Shown: positions 8,583 to 17,587 of the stretch, piece after piece | Layout: the number at the start of each line of letters is the position of its first letter | How positions within the stretch are numbered: the stretch's first letter is position 1 | From: DASUAS01 sp963819475 | GTDB taxonomy: Bacteria > Actinomycetota > Acidimicrobiia > IMCC26256 > DASPTH01 | Assembly: GCA_963819475.1 (NCBI GenBank) | Contig: CAWFWE010000008.1 | Span: forward strand, 248,001-312,000 | DNA: 64,000 bases | Direction: 5' to 3' | The notes under the pieces: generated by a model | What the model was told of the DNA's origin: nothing | The model's database searches: none | The model's input: the letters and a program-made list of their open reading frames with translations, nothing else | Made by a program: the position numbers and the translations under genes

Positions 8583-9514
8583 GATGGCTCCATCACCACG
8601 CGCAGCGCGCCCGTCGACTTGTCGGCCGCGACCCGGAAGGCTTCCGCCGCGTCCTCGATCGGGAACCGGTGCGTGATCAGTGCTTCGACGAGGCTCGGTG
8701 TCGACGCCAGGAGGTTGGCGGCGTCGTCGAAGTCGCGACCGTGCGAGTGCCGGCAGTAGCCGAGCGTGGGCACCGTGCGCAGCTCCTTCATGAAGCACTG
8801 CAGCTGCGGCCAGGTGGTGTCGGGACCGAACACGCCGAGCACGCCCATCGAGCCTCCGGGCGCGGCGAGCTCGGTGCAGCGGTGCAGCGCGCTCTCGGAG
8901 CCGGCGGCCTCGATGACGACGTCGTACACCCCCGACGGCTGCGTGGCGCCGAGGCGTTCGCCCAGCTCGACCTGGTGCGGGTAGCGCGCCTCCAGGGACA
9001 CCTCGGCGGCACCCATCGCGCGGGCCGAGGCCACCGCCATCAGCCCGATGGCACCCCCGCCGACCACGCACACCCGCCGGTCGGGGCCGGCGCCGGCGAG
9101 GCGGCAGGAGTGCCAGGCCACCGCGGTCGGCTCGACCAGGCAGGCGTCGGTCGCAGTCAGGCCTTCGGGCAGGTCGACCAGCGACCGGGCCGGCGCCCGG
9201 AACCACTCGCTCATCCCGCCGTCGGCCATCAACCCCAGCGCGGTGGTGCCGGTGGTGGCGCACAGGTTGTACCGGCCCTCGAGGCAGAGGTCGCACTCAC
9301 CGCAGCCGAAGATCGCCTCGATGGCGACGGCGCGCCCGTCCTCGGTGGTGCCGGCCAGCTCGTGCCCGAGCAGGAACTGGCTGCCCATCTCGATGTAGCC
9401 GAAGTCCGACGCGCAGATGCTCGCCGACCGGATGCTGATCAGTTCACCGGCGCCCTCGGGTTCGTCGACGTCGACGACGGCGACACCGGGTGGGGTGGAG
9501 CGGACCGCGCGCAT
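8579..9514 (-). CDS. Zinc-binding alcohol dehydrogenase
   Basis: Medium-chain dehydrogenase of 311 residues, slightly short for the family. The structural zinc lobe is GCGECDLCLEGRYNLC, the proton-relay/zinc region is FLLGHELAG, and the nucleotide loop is CVVGGGAIGLMAVA. The canonical CGICGSD segment appears as ICASDFGY, retaining the Cys and Asp. The ATG at 9514 is 16 bases after the monooxygenase stop. An alcohol dehydrogenase next to a Baeyer-Villiger monooxygenase is a common arrangement for alcohol-to-ketone-to-ester oxidation (established for the families, inferred here). Confidence 0.9.
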   Translation of the reverse strand: MRAVRSTPPGVAVVDVDEPEGAGELISIRSASICASDFGYIEMGSQFLLGHELAGTTEDGRAVAIEAIFGCGECDLCLEGRYNLCATTGTTALGLMADGGMSEWFRAPARSLVDLPEGLTATDACLVEPTAVAWHSCRLAGAGPDRRVCVVGGGAIGLMAVASARAMGAAEVSLEARYPHQVELGERLGATQPSGVYDVVIEAAGSESALHRCTELAAPGGSMGVLGVFGPDTTWPQLQCFMKELRTVPTLGYCRHSHGRDFDDAANLLASTPSLVEALITHRFPIEDAAEAFRVAADKSTGALRVVMEPS

Positions 9515-9530
9515 GTGGGAACTCCTGGCG

Positions 9531-11441
9531 TCAGGCGACGACGTAGTCGTCGGGATCGGGGGCGCGGGTGCGCTGCCAGTACTCGAGCAGCGTGAACGGC
9601 CAGTTCTGGGCGACCCGCCCGTGTTCGTTCTTGTACCAGCTGTTGACGTCGGACCAACCCCATGCCATCTGGCGGTTCTCGGCGTCGACGCGCTCGTTGA
9701 ACTCGTCGTGGACGTCCTTGCGCACCTCGAGCGACGCGTGGCGACCGCAGAGCAGGAGCTCGAGGCACCCGAGGATGTACCGGGCACCGCATTCCGAGAA
9801 GTAGATGATGCTGCCGTTGATGACGATGTTGGTGTTCGGCCCGTAGAGGCAGAAGAAGTTCGGGAAGCCGGGAATGGTGACCCCGAGGTAGGCGCGGGCG
9901 TCGCCGTCCCACTGCTCGTGCAGGTCGACGCCGCCCCGCCCGGTGATCTGCATCGGTGTGAGGAAGTGCGACGCCTGGAAGCCGGTGCCGTACACGATCA
10001 CGTCGACGTCGTGCTCGACGCCGTCGGCGGTGACGATGCCCGACGGCGTGATCTCGCGGATGGTCTCCGTCACCAGGGTGACGTTGTCGCGTTTCAACGT
10101 CGTCGCCCACACGCCGTTGTCGCGGAGGAGGCGCTTGGCACCGGGCGGGTAGGTGGGGACCACGTGCGGCAAGAGGTCGGGCCGGTCGTGAAACTGCTGC
10201 TCGAGGTACGACGCGAGCATCGTGCGCATGAAGTCGTTGGTCGCGCTGACGGACCCGTTCGCGGTGTCCCACTCCGGATCGACCCGGACGCCCGGCAGCG
10301 CGCCGTCGCCCATGCGCCAGAACATCCAGAAGCGGTTCCACTCGCTGTACGTCGGGACGTGTGCGTACAGCCACTTCTGCCCGTCGGAGACGGGGTCGTG
10401 GTAGTCCGCGGTCGGTCCCATCCAGGGCGGCGTCCGCTGGAACAGCAAGAGCTGCTCGGCGCGGGGCGCGATCTCGGGCGTGAACTGCACCGAGCTCGCG
10501 CCGGTGCCGATGACGGCGATGCGCGCACCGTCGAGGGGTACGTCGTCGTCCCACGCGGCGGAGTGGAAGGCGGCGCCGGTGAAGCGGTCGCGGCCCGGGA
10601 TGTCGGGGAAGCTCGGCCGGTTGAGCTGCCCGACCGCGCTCACGACCGCGTCCGCGACGACGGTGTCCTCGGCCCCGTCGGTGGTGCGGGTGACCAGCGT
10701 CCACGAGCCTTCGGTGTCGTCCCACGCGGCGGACCGCACCTCGGTGCCGAACCGGATGCGCTGCTCCAACCCGAACTCGCGCGCGCAGGTGCGGAAGTAG
10801 TCGAGGAGCACGTCCTGGGTGGAGAAGTGCAACGGCCAGTCGTGCCGCTGCGCGAACGAGTAGCTGTAGTTGTGGTTTGGGTTGTCGACTCGGCAGCCGG
10901 GATACCGGTTCTCGTACCAGGTGCCACCGACGTCGGCGTTCTTCTCCAGCACCACGAAGTCGATCCCCGCCTGGGCGAGCCGGTGCGCGGTGAGCAGGCC
11001 GGACATTCCCGCGCCGATGACCGCGACGCGGAGCTCGACATCGGGCGCGACGTCGGCCTTGCGCCACTGGGGCGCGCGGCGATCGTCACCGCGGAGCGCC
11101 AGCTCCTCCTCGAGCAGGGGGAGGTACTCCTCCATGCCCGAGCCGCCGACCACGTGCTCCATGATCCGCAGCAGATCGACGCGCCCGGGCGGCGGCGCGG
11201 CCCGGCACCCGCCGTCGCGGAAGCGGACGAGGGTCGCCGACGCGACCTCGCGGGCCGTGGCGAGCTGCGCCGCGCTCAACCCACCCTGGGGGAGCGCCAT
11301 GAGCGTCGGGTCGGGGCGCAGGTCGTCCCGCAGCAGGGAGAGGTCGCCGGTGACGTACGCCAAGGCCGGCAGCAGTGGCGGCACCTCCGCCTCGGCCACG
11401 AAGGTGCGGATCTCGTCGTCGGACGCGGTGATGGGATGCAC
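9531..11441 (-). CDS. Flavin-containing Baeyer-Villiger monooxygenase, HAPMO type
   Basis: Class B flavoprotein monooxygenase of 636 residues. From the GTG at 11441 the FAD-binding loop VIGAGMSG is at residues 141-148. The Baeyer-Villiger fingerprint FxGxxxHxxxW/D is FTGAAFHSAAWD at 287-298, and the NADPH loop VIGTGASS follows. About 135 residues precede the FAD domain, as in 4-hydroxyacetophenone monooxygenase rather than the shorter cyclohexanone enzymes. GTG 11441 lies 11 bases after the SDR stop with a GGGGCTCC-type ribosome site; a longer start at 11474 would overlap that gene. It should insert oxygen next to a ketone to give an ester or lactone. Confidence 0.92.
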   Translation of the reverse strand: MHPITASDDEIRTFVAEAEVPPLLPALAYVTGDLSLLRDDLRPDPTLMALPQGGLSAAQLATAREVASATLVRFRDGGCRAAPPPGRVDLLRIMEHVVGGSGMEEYLPLLEEELALRGDDRRAPQWRKADVAPDVELRVAVIGAGMSGLLTAHRLAQAGIDFVVLEKNADVGGTWYENRYPGCRVDNPNHNYSYSFAQRHDWPLHFSTQDVLLDYFRTCAREFGLEQRIRFGTEVRSAAWDDTEGSWTLVTRTTDGAEDTVVADAVVSAVGQLNRPSFPDIPGRDRFTGAAFHSAAWDDDVPLDGARIAVIGTGASSVQFTPEIAPRAEQLLLFQRTPPWMGPTADYHDPVSDGQKWLYAHVPTYSEWNRFWMFWRMGDGALPGVRVDPEWDTANGSVSATNDFMRTMLASYLEQQFHDRPDLLPHVVPTYPPGAKRLLRDNGVWATTLKRDNVTLVTETIREITPSGIVTADGVEHDVDVIVYGTGFQASHFLTPMQITGRGGVDLHEQWDGDARAYLGVTIPGFPNFFCLYGPNTNIVINGSIIYFSECGARYILGCLELLLCGRHASLEVRKDVHDEFNERVDAENRQMAWGWSDVNSWYKNEHGRVAQNWPFTLLEYWQRTRAPDPDDYVVA

Positions 11442-11452
11442 GCGGGAGCCCC

Positions 11453-12217
11453 TCACAGGTCGGCGATGGTGCAACCGCCGTCGACCACCACGTGGGTGCC
11501 GGTGATGAAGCTGGCGTCGTTGCTGAGGAGGAAGCGGGCGGTCGTGCCGATCTCGTCCGGGCGCCCGAGGCGGGCCATGGGCGCGTGCCCGGCGAGGCGC
11601 GTCCGGAGGTCGCCGAGATCGGGGAGCATCGGTGTGTCGATGAAGCCCGGGCAGATCGCGTTCACCCGGATCCCCTCGGTCGCGAACCGCACCGCCATCG
11701 AGCGGGTCAACCCGAGCACTCCGGCCTTCGACGCCGCGTAGGCAGGGTTGACGCCCTGGGCGATGATGCCGTGGATCGACGCGATGCCGACGACGGCGGC
11801 GTCGGGTGCATTGGCCCGCAGCTGCGACAGGAACGCCTGCACCACCATGGCGTAGGCGCGGAGGTTGACCTCGAGCAGCGGGTCCCAGGTCTTGTCGGTG
11901 AGGTCGGGCAGGTCGACCGCGTCGGGGACGCCGGCCGCGTGCACGAGCCCTCCGATGGTGCCCACCGCCGACGCGGTCTCGTCGGCCGCGGCCTGCAGGG
12001 TGTCGGTCTCACGCACGTCGACGGCCATGCCGACCGTCTTCACCCCGTGCGCGGCCGCAACCGCGTCGGCCGCCTCCGAGGCTCGGTCCTGGTGCAGGTC
12101 CCAGACGGCGACCGGCCGGCCGACCTCCGCCACCGCGTGGGCGGTGGCCAGGCCGATCCCGGATGCGCCCCCGGTGATCACCACCCCCGACTCGGGCTGC
12201 AGGTCGAGCTCCGCCAT
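11453..12217 (-). CDS. SDR family oxidoreductase
   Basis: Short-chain dehydrogenase of 254 residues. The cofactor loop is TGGASGIGLATA, the serine lies in GIASIHGIIAQ, the Tyr-Lys pair is in NPAYAASKAGVLGL, and the end GTHVVVDGGCTIADL is typical. The ATG at 12217 is the first of the leftward operon; its promoter should lie in the 92 bases before the divergent reductase gene at 12310. In context it may act on the alcohol or hydroxy-acyl intermediate that feeds the monooxygenase. Confidence 0.92.
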   Translation of the reverse strand: MAELDLQPESGVVITGGASGIGLATAHAVAEVGRPVAVWDLHQDRASEAADAVAAAHGVKTVGMAVDVRETDTLQAAADETASAVGTIGGLVHAAGVPDAVDLPDLTDKTWDPLLEVNLRAYAMVVQAFLSQLRANAPDAAVVGIASIHGIIAQGVNPAYAASKAGVLGLTRSMAVRFATEGIRVNAICPGFIDTPMLPDLGDLRTRLAGHAPMARLGRPDEIGTTARFLLSNDASFITGTHVVVDGGCTIADL

Positions 12218-12309
12218 GTGTGGTCCCCCTCCGGCTGCGCCGGTGGCAGCCCGGACGCAGATCATGCCAGGAGTGGGCGGCGTCGGCCCGTCCGCGACAA
12301 GATCCCCGC

Positions 12310-13302
12310 ATGACCGAGACCTTCGCCGCGTTCACGGCCGAGAAGACCGACGACGGGTTCCGCCGCGGGGTCACCGAGCTGAGCGCGGACGACCTGCCCG
12401 CCGACGACGTGGTCGTCGACGTGGAGTGGTCGAGCGTCAATTACAAGGATGCGTTGGCCGCGACGGAGAAGGGGCGGGTGGCCCGGATCTCGCCGTTGGT
12501 GCCGGGCATCGACCTCGCCGGCACCGTACGCGAGAGCAACGTCGCCGGCGTGGCGCCGGGCGACGCCGTCATCGCCCACGGGTACGACCTCGGCGTCGCG
12601 CACCACGGAGGGTACGCCCAGGTCGCCCGCGTGCCGGGGGAGTGGATCGTCCCCCTGCCCGACGGCCTCACGACCCGGGACGCGATGCTCGTGGGCACCG
12701 CCGGCTACACCGCCGCGCTGTCCGTGCTCGCGCTGCTCGAGCACGGGATCGCCGCGGAGGCGGGCACCGTGCTCGTCACCGGGGCGACCGGAGGCGTCGG
12801 CAGCATGGCGGTGGCGATGCTGGCCGGTCTGGGGTTCACGGTCGCGGCCGGGAGCGGCAAGCCGGACGCGGAGCCCTTCCTGCGCGGGCTCGGCGCCAGC
12901 GAGGTCATCCCGCGTGACGAGCTGACCGACCTGAGCAAGCCGCTCCAGCCGCCGGCGTGGTCGGGCGCGGTCGACGCGGTCGGGGGCGCCACGCTGGCCC
13001 ACGTGCTCGCCCGTCTCGCACCCTTCGGCGCAGTCGCCGCCAGCGGCAACGTCAGCGGCGCCGAGCTGCCGACCACGGTGTTGCCGTTCATCCTGCGGGG
13101 CGTCACGCTGTACGGGATCGACTCGGCGAACACCCCGATCGAGCGCCGACGCGAGGTGTGGGGGCGCATCGCCACCGACCTCAAGCCGGTCGGGCTCGAG
13201 CGCATGGAGCACGTGGTCGACCTCGCCGGGCTCGAGGGCGCGCTCGACGAGATCAGTCGCGGCGGCGTGACCGGTCGCTACCTGGTCCAGCTTCGCGACT
13301 GA
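12310..13302 (+). CDS. Acrylyl-CoA reductase-like / YhdH-family quinone oxidoreductase
   Basis: Zinc-free medium-chain reductase of 330 residues. Family features are WSSVNYKDALAATEKGRVAR near residue 41, PGIDLAGTV, GTAGYTAALSVLAL and the nucleotide loop TGATGGVGSMAV. The end GVTGRYLVQL is characteristic of the YhdH/AcuI group, which reduces acrylyl-CoA with NADPH in characterised members. It is monocistronic, divergent from the SDR operon. The family call is firm; acrylyl-CoA as the substrate is an inference. Confidence 0.88.
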   Translation: MTETFAAFTAEKTDDGFRRGVTELSADDLPADDVVVDVEWSSVNYKDALAATEKGRVARISPLVPGIDLAGTVRESNVAGVAPGDAVIAHGYDLGVAHHGGYAQVARVPGEWIVPLPDGLTTRDAMLVGTAGYTAALSVLALLEHGIAAEAGTVLVTGATGGVGSMAVAMLAGLGFTVAAGSGKPDAEPFLRGLGASEVIPRDELTDLSKPLQPPAWSGAVDAVGGATLAHVLARLAPFGAVAASGNVSGAELPTTVLPFILRGVTLYGIDSANTPIERRREVWGRIATDLKPVGLERMEHVVDLAGLEGALDEISRGGVTGRYLVQLRD

Positions 13303-13374
13303 GCACCACCACCTTCAGGGGTCGGAAGCAGCCGCCGGGCACCGCTCCCGAGTAAGCAATCGGTGCCGGTCCGA

Positions 13375-13386
13375 TCCCGCGCGGGA
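13375..13386. promoter_or_regulatory. Palindrome and possible structured leader before the glycine-rich gene
   Basis: The 175-base gap after 13302 holds a perfect 12-base palindrome TCCCGCGCGGGA. About 30-40 bases earlier is a second stem made by GGCACCG pairing with CGGTGCC. Together they could be a terminator for the reductase gene or a structured 5' leader for the secreted protein that follows. I could not match it to a known riboswitch class. Confidence 0.3.
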
Positions 13387-13477
13387 GGGGGTGTCGCGTT
13401 TGCTGTCGGTCGGATCGCGGCGTCAGGCGCCGGTTATGTGTAGTGTCCGCGGGTTGCCTGGGGCGGTGGAGGGCGAT

Positions 13478-14639
13478 GTGTCGAAGAGCGTGAAGCGGCT
13501 CTTGGGCGTGTTCGGCGTCGCGGCGCTCGCGGCTGGGCTCGCAGTCTTGGGTCCGGGTGGCTCGGCGAGCGCGGCGCCGGTCTCGTTGTTCGCGTCGGCG
13601 ACGCCCGGGTTTCAGGCGGCGGCGGCGACGGTCCCCGCTGACGTGTGTTTTGTGACCGTGACTGCGGAGGGCGGCCACGGCGGTGCGGCCGTTGAGTTCG
13701 GCGACGGTGGCGCGGCTGCGAGTGTGACCGCGCGCGTCGGGGTGAGTCCTGGTGCGTCTCTCGATGTGCTGGTCGGGGGAGCGGGGAGTCCCGCTACAGG
13801 GGAGGCGTCCGGCGCGGGCGGCGGCGGCGTCGGCGGCGGCGGGGGCGGCGGGGGCGTCGGCGGGGGCGGCGGTGGCGGCGGCGGTGGTGCATCGGTGGTG
13901 AGTACGGGCAGCACCGCGCTCGGTGGTCGCGGGCGCGGGTGGCGGCGGCGGCAACAATGGTGACGGAGGCAGTGGCGGTCTGCTCGGCGCTGATGGCGGT
14001 ACCGGCACCAACGGTGGCGGTGGGGGGACAGCCGCCGGAGGGGGAGGCGCGGGACTCGGCACGGTTGTTGCGTTCGGTGGTGGTGGGGGCGGTGTCGGCA
14101 CGGGCGGTGCGAGCGCAGGCGCGGTCGGCGGTACCGGAGTCGCCGGTGTCGGCGGCGGTGGCGGTGGGGGATCCGCCGAGGCGGGTGTCGGTGCCCCGGG
14201 GGGTGACGGCGGGACCGGAACCGGTCTCGGGGGTGCGGGACAGGCGGGCGGCGGCGGTTCTGGTGGTGCCGGCAGCGGGACGGGCGGGAACGGCGGGGCC
14301 GGTGCGGGCACCGCTCCCAACTCCCCTGGCGGTGGTGGCGGCGGCGGTCTCGGTTTCGGCGGTGGGGGCGCGGGCGCGAATGATGCCGGCGGTGGCGGCG
14401 GCGGTTACGGAGCCGGCGGCGGGGCAGGAATCGCTGCTGGCAGTGTGATCGGGGGCGGCGGTGGAGGTTCTTCGTTCGTCGTTGCGGGAGCGACGAACGT
14501 CTCGTCGGCGGCGAGTGCCCGGACTGGTGACGGTCAGGTCACGATCAGCTACGACCCGAGCACCGACAGTTGCCCGGCAGCGCCGACCAGCACCGCCCCG
14601 ATATCGGCGGTGCAGGTGGTGCCGAGATTCACTGGATAG
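13478..14639 (+). CDS. Secreted glycine-rich protein, apparent frameshift
   Basis: The GTG at 13478 follows GGAGGG. The N-terminus VSKSVKRLLGVFGVAALAAG is a signal peptide, with likely cleavage near SASAAP. The mature start, FVTVTAEGGHGG, opens a long glycine-rich region of GGGGxG runs. The C-terminal GGGGSSFVVAG and QVTISYDPSTD match the actinobacterial glycine-rich surface-protein domain. One frame runs to about 13920 and the other from there on; an extra G in GCTCGGTGGTC near 13920 explains the break, joining TGSTAL to VVAGAGGGGG. It stands alone between the reductase gene and a 500-base gap. Function unknown; probably a cell-surface or matrix protein. Confidence 0.8.
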
Positions 14640-14739
14640 CCATCACTGACTTCGACCGATCCCGCAGGGCGCGGGCAATTTGCGCCACTTCAGCCGCGTG
14701 GCTCGCAGACGTTTCACCGCTGGACATCGGTTTCCCTCA

Positions 14740-14758
14740 ACCGGCGCCCCCCGCCGGT
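14740..14758. terminator. Hairpin in the gap after the glycine-rich gene
   Basis: ACCGGCG pairs with CGCCGGT around a five-base C-rich loop, about 100 bases after the stop at 14639. It is a plausible stem for transcription termination. The rest of 14640-15161 shows no convincing gene. Confidence 0.4.
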
Positions 14759-15161
14759 CGTTAACTCACTCGGAGGGCGGGACGTCCGGGGCGGGACGAA
14801 CTGCGGGAGGCAAGACTCATGGCGAAATGGAACCGTCCAACCGCGCGCGTGCGCTGGAAATGACCTGAGCGCGGACCCTGCGCCGCGCCCGAGCGGCGAC
14901 CCCCTCGACCTCACGGCCGGGTGCGAGATCGTCCGGTGACAGACCCCAGGAACTCGGAGCGGCCTGCTTCCGGCCCCCGCTCGAATCGGCCCGGTCGAGC
15001 TCCTGGGGTCGGCCTGCCTGTGTAGCGCACCGGAAGCCGTGAACTTCCAACGTGCCACCAGACGAACACGCGGCCCCGCGAGGCCGGGCGAGGATTCTGT
15101 TGGCAGGGCATTCTCGAGACCGCCGGCCCGGCGCTCGAACGCTCGAGGAGGAGGTCTTCGA

Positions 15162-15626
15162 ATGCAGTGCACCTGTTGTGGGCGTGACGAGCTTCCGACC
15201 GTCGCACTGAAGTCGCATCCGGACATCGTGATCTGCCGCGAGTGTGTCGGGTGGTTGGCGAGCCAAGTCGGCGTCACGACCACTCCCACGCTTCCGGTGA
15301 CGGAGTTGCGTCCAGCTGTCGAGTTCTACGAGCGAGCGGGTTTCGGAGTTCGGGTCTATGACGACGATCTCGACACGCCCGGCGAGGGATTCGCGTTCGT
15401 GGAATACAACGGCCAGTCCGTGTTCGACCTCGATGTGGTCGACATCGACCCTGAACGCAATGGTGCCGGGTGCTATCTGGTCGTCGACGACCCGGACGCG
15501 TGGCACGCCCGCATGACCGCGGCGGAACTCGACGTTTCGCCAATGGAAGACCAGCCGTGGGGGACGCGGGAGTACACCCTTCGCGATCCGTGGCGGAACA
15601 ACGTGAGAATCGGGCGAGGTATCTAG
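15162..15626 (+). CDS. VOC family protein with N-terminal zinc-finger-like cysteines
   Basis: 154 residues. The N-terminal 30 residues hold MQCTCCGRDELPTV and VICRECVGWL, giving a CxCC...CxxC pattern that could bind zinc. A single glyoxalase-fold domain follows, with LRPAVEFYERAGFGVRVYDD, FAFVEYNGQSVFDLDV and the end DPWRNNVRIGRG. The ATG at 15162 is preceded by a strong GAGGAGGAGG ribosome site. It resembles bleomycin-resistance-type VOC proteins; the Cys-rich head is unusual and may mediate metal or partner binding. It appears monocistronic; the following 290 bases have no recognisable gene. Confidence 0.82.
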   Translation: MQCTCCGRDELPTVALKSHPDIVICRECVGWLASQVGVTTTPTLPVTELRPAVEFYERAGFGVRVYDDDLDTPGEGFAFVEYNGQSVFDLDVVDIDPERNGAGCYLVVDDPDAWHARMTAAELDVSPMEDQPWGTREYTLRDPWRNNVRIGRGI

Positions 15627-15916
15627 CCGATGGGGGCGACGACCTGCGGCTGCCGACCCGACTGCTGGTGCCGACGCCCCGGACTGTCCACGTTCAGGTG
15701 GGTGTTCCCGTTCCGCCACAGCCAGTACCGCGCAGAGGAGAAGGAAGCTCTCGACCGTGCGCATTGAGTTGCATCCTCGCTCCGACAGACGCTGACTCCG
15801 CACGGAGATGTGCTGTTGACGCGAGCTCCCCTTGCGAGAGCAGACCGGCGGCGCGACGCTTCCAGACAGCTGACTGGCGGTGCGCGTCATGCGATACGCA
15901 ATCACAAGGTCAGCAC

Positions 15917-16210
15917 ATGCGCCATTTTCGGGTTGCCCTGTACGACGTGACATCGGGTACGGCCGACGAGGTGATTGAGATCGCCCGGGCCGGGTTCTTG
16001 CCGATCTTCGAGCAGCAGCCTGGTTTCGTGCGGTACGAGGTCGGCGTGCTCGACGACGGGGGCATTGCCTCGTTCAGCATCTGGGAGACGGCCGACGAAG
16101 CACAGCGCGCGGTCGATCTCGCGGCTGACTTCGTGAGGGAGAACCTCGCGAACCGCGTGCGACTGCGCGACGAGCACACCGGTGACGTCGCCTGGGATGA
16201 CCCGGTGTAG
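15917..16210 (+). CDS. Small ABM-fold (antibiotic biosynthesis monooxygenase-like) protein
   Basis: 97 residues starting MRHFRVALYDVTSGTADEVI at the ATG at 15917, with AAGGT upstream. The pattern ending GFLPIFEQQPGFVRYEVGVL, then FSIWETADEAQRAVDLAADF, is the dimeric ferredoxin-like alpha+beta barrel of ABM/HmoA-type proteins. No catalytic residue can be assigned. A related single-domain protein lies 155 bases downstream at 16366, probably an old duplication. Confidence 0.72.
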   Translation: MRHFRVALYDVTSGTADEVIEIARAGFLPIFEQQPGFVRYEVGVLDDGGIASFSIWETADEAQRAVDLAADFVRENLANRVRLRDEHTGDVAWDDPV

Positions 16211-16365
16211 GGCTCCTACCGCGAGTCCTTGTCCGGGTGACGCGGAGCGGCCGCGACGCCCCCACGCCCTTGACAACCCGGACGCGAGTACTGACGACGG
16301 AACATCCGTCTGGCACACCTGGAGGTGGGCGCAGGTGTACGGGAAGCGGAGCAAAGGAGTTGCCG

Positions 16366-16656
16366 ATGTATGCAGCCGTCCGCCGGTACGAGGGCATCAC
16401 GGACGATGCCGAAGCTGGGCGCCTCGTCGGTGAGAGCTTCATCCCTCTCCTCAAGAAGGTGCCGGGTTTCATCGCCTATTACTGGATTGACGCCGGTGAC
16501 GGCGCGATGGCATCCCTGAGCGTGTTCGACGACCAAACCGGAGCCGACGAGTCGGTCAGCCTGGCGCACCAATGGGTTCAGGAGAACGCCGCCACACTCA
16601 TCCCGAACCCGCCGCAAGTCACGGAAGGCGTGGTGGTCGCGAGCGATACGAAGTAG
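16366..16656 (+). CDS. Small ABM-fold protein
   Basis: 96 residues, MYAAVRRYEGITDDAEAGRL at the start and FIPLLKKVPGFIAYYWIDAG in the middle, then ASLSVFDDQTGADESVSLAH. It shares layout with the protein at 15917: a strand, a helix ending in P-G-F, a strand and then an S-V/I-F/W segment. It is preceded by AAAGGAG six bases before the ATG. Likely a dimeric alpha+beta barrel protein of unknown role, perhaps oxidative-stress related. Confidence 0.75.
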   Translation: MYAAVRRYEGITDDAEAGRLVGESFIPLLKKVPGFIAYYWIDAGDGAMASLSVFDDQTGADESVSLAHQWVQENAATLIPNPPQVTEGVVVASDTK

Positions 16657-16713
16657 CGCGCGCCGCGGGGCCGTTCTCCTCGAATACGTGTCGCCCACGA
16701 GAGCCGGCGATGG

Positions 16714-17094
16714 CTAGGACGCGGGTGTCTCGCTCACGTAGATGCGGTTTCCGTCGGGGTCCACGAACGAGAACATCAGCGGCACGTCGGGCCAGTCGAG
16801 GAGGTCGCCCGCGTCAAGGCCGGCCGCCGCGACCGCGGCGTGCGCCACTCGGGCGTCGTCGGTCGCCAGACGGATCCCGGTATCGACACCGGTGGGGAGC
16901 TCGGGTCCGGTCCGGACCAGTGCGACCGAGGCGTGGCCCTCCGACAGGTCCATCTCGATCCAGCGGAAGCCGGGCCGAAGCTCGGTGTCCATCGAGACCG
17001 TGAAGCCCAGCTGCTCGAGCACGGACTTGGTGCGGTCCTGGTCGGTGACCGGCACGGCCACACTCCTGACGTTCTTGAACACGTTCGTCGTCAT
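16714..17094 (-). CDS. VOC family protein
   Basis: 126-residue glyoxalase-fold protein. It starts MTTNVFKNVRSVAVPVTDQD at the ATG at 17094 and includes LEQLGFTVSMDTELRPGFRW and the typical end FVDPDGNRIYVSETPAS. Such single-domain proteins are often annotated as glyoxalase or bleomycin resistance without proven activity. It converges with the ABM protein ending at 16656. Confidence 0.85.
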   Translation of the reverse strand: MTTNVFKNVRSVAVPVTDQDRTKSVLEQLGFTVSMDTELRPGFRWIEMDLSEGHASVALVRTGPELPTGVDTGIRLATDDARVAHAAVAAAGLDAGDLLDWPDVPLMFSFVDPDGNRIYVSETPAS

Positions 17095-17165
17095 GGAGTG
17101 AAGACCCGCGGGCGGCCGTGAACTCATCGGTGCGCTGCGAGGTCGACCAGCAGCAGCGACGTCGC

Positions 17166-17543
17166 TCAATCCAGACGATTCATCGCGTCACGCCACGACG
17201 GCCGCCCCGCGGACCCCTTGATCGTCCACCGCACGAACTTCGTCGCGCCCATTTCCGGCGCCAAGTCCGCCCTGAGATCGCGGTGCGGACTCGCATCGGC
17301 GAACGCCATGAGCGCGTCCTCATCGACCCAGACTGACAGGGTGGCGTATTGCTTGCGCGCCGGTCGGGCCAATAATGAGAACCCGACGAGGCCCTCCGTG
17401 GTTGCGAGCTGTCTGCGTACCTCGCTTGCACCTTTGAACAGTCGACGCGTCGAGGACCTGCTGAGCGGCGGGATGCTCGACGCGAGCACGAAATACTCTC
17501 TGTCCGGTTCGAGCGCCGCGATCGACTTCCACGGTGACTTCAT
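17166..17543 (-). CDS. Conserved protein with ABM-like alpha+beta fold
   Basis: 125 residues, starting MKSPWKSIAALEPDREYFVL at 17543. Blocks such as ASSIPPLSRSSTRRLFKGAS, LATTEGLVGFSLLARPARKQ and YATLSVWVDEDALMAFADAS fit the actinobacterial DUF3291/HmoA-like group, which shares the dimeric alpha-beta barrel fold. No heme-binding residue can be assigned. It is followed on the same strand by a VOC gene 71 bases away. Confidence 0.72.
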   Translation of the reverse strand: MKSPWKSIAALEPDREYFVLASSIPPLSRSSTRRLFKGASEVRRQLATTEGLVGFSLLARPARKQYATLSVWVDEDALMAFADASPHRDLRADLAPEMGATKFVRWTIKGSAGRPSWRDAMNRLD

Positions 17544-17587
17544 ACGCCCCCTACACCGCTGTGTCTCCGCCGATCACCTGGCGCCGG

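Noticed and set aside
13253..14320. Long proline-rich open frame on the minus strand
   Set aside because: It is the reverse complement of the glycine-rich repeats; codons for Gly read backwards as Pro. No ribosome site or family similarity.
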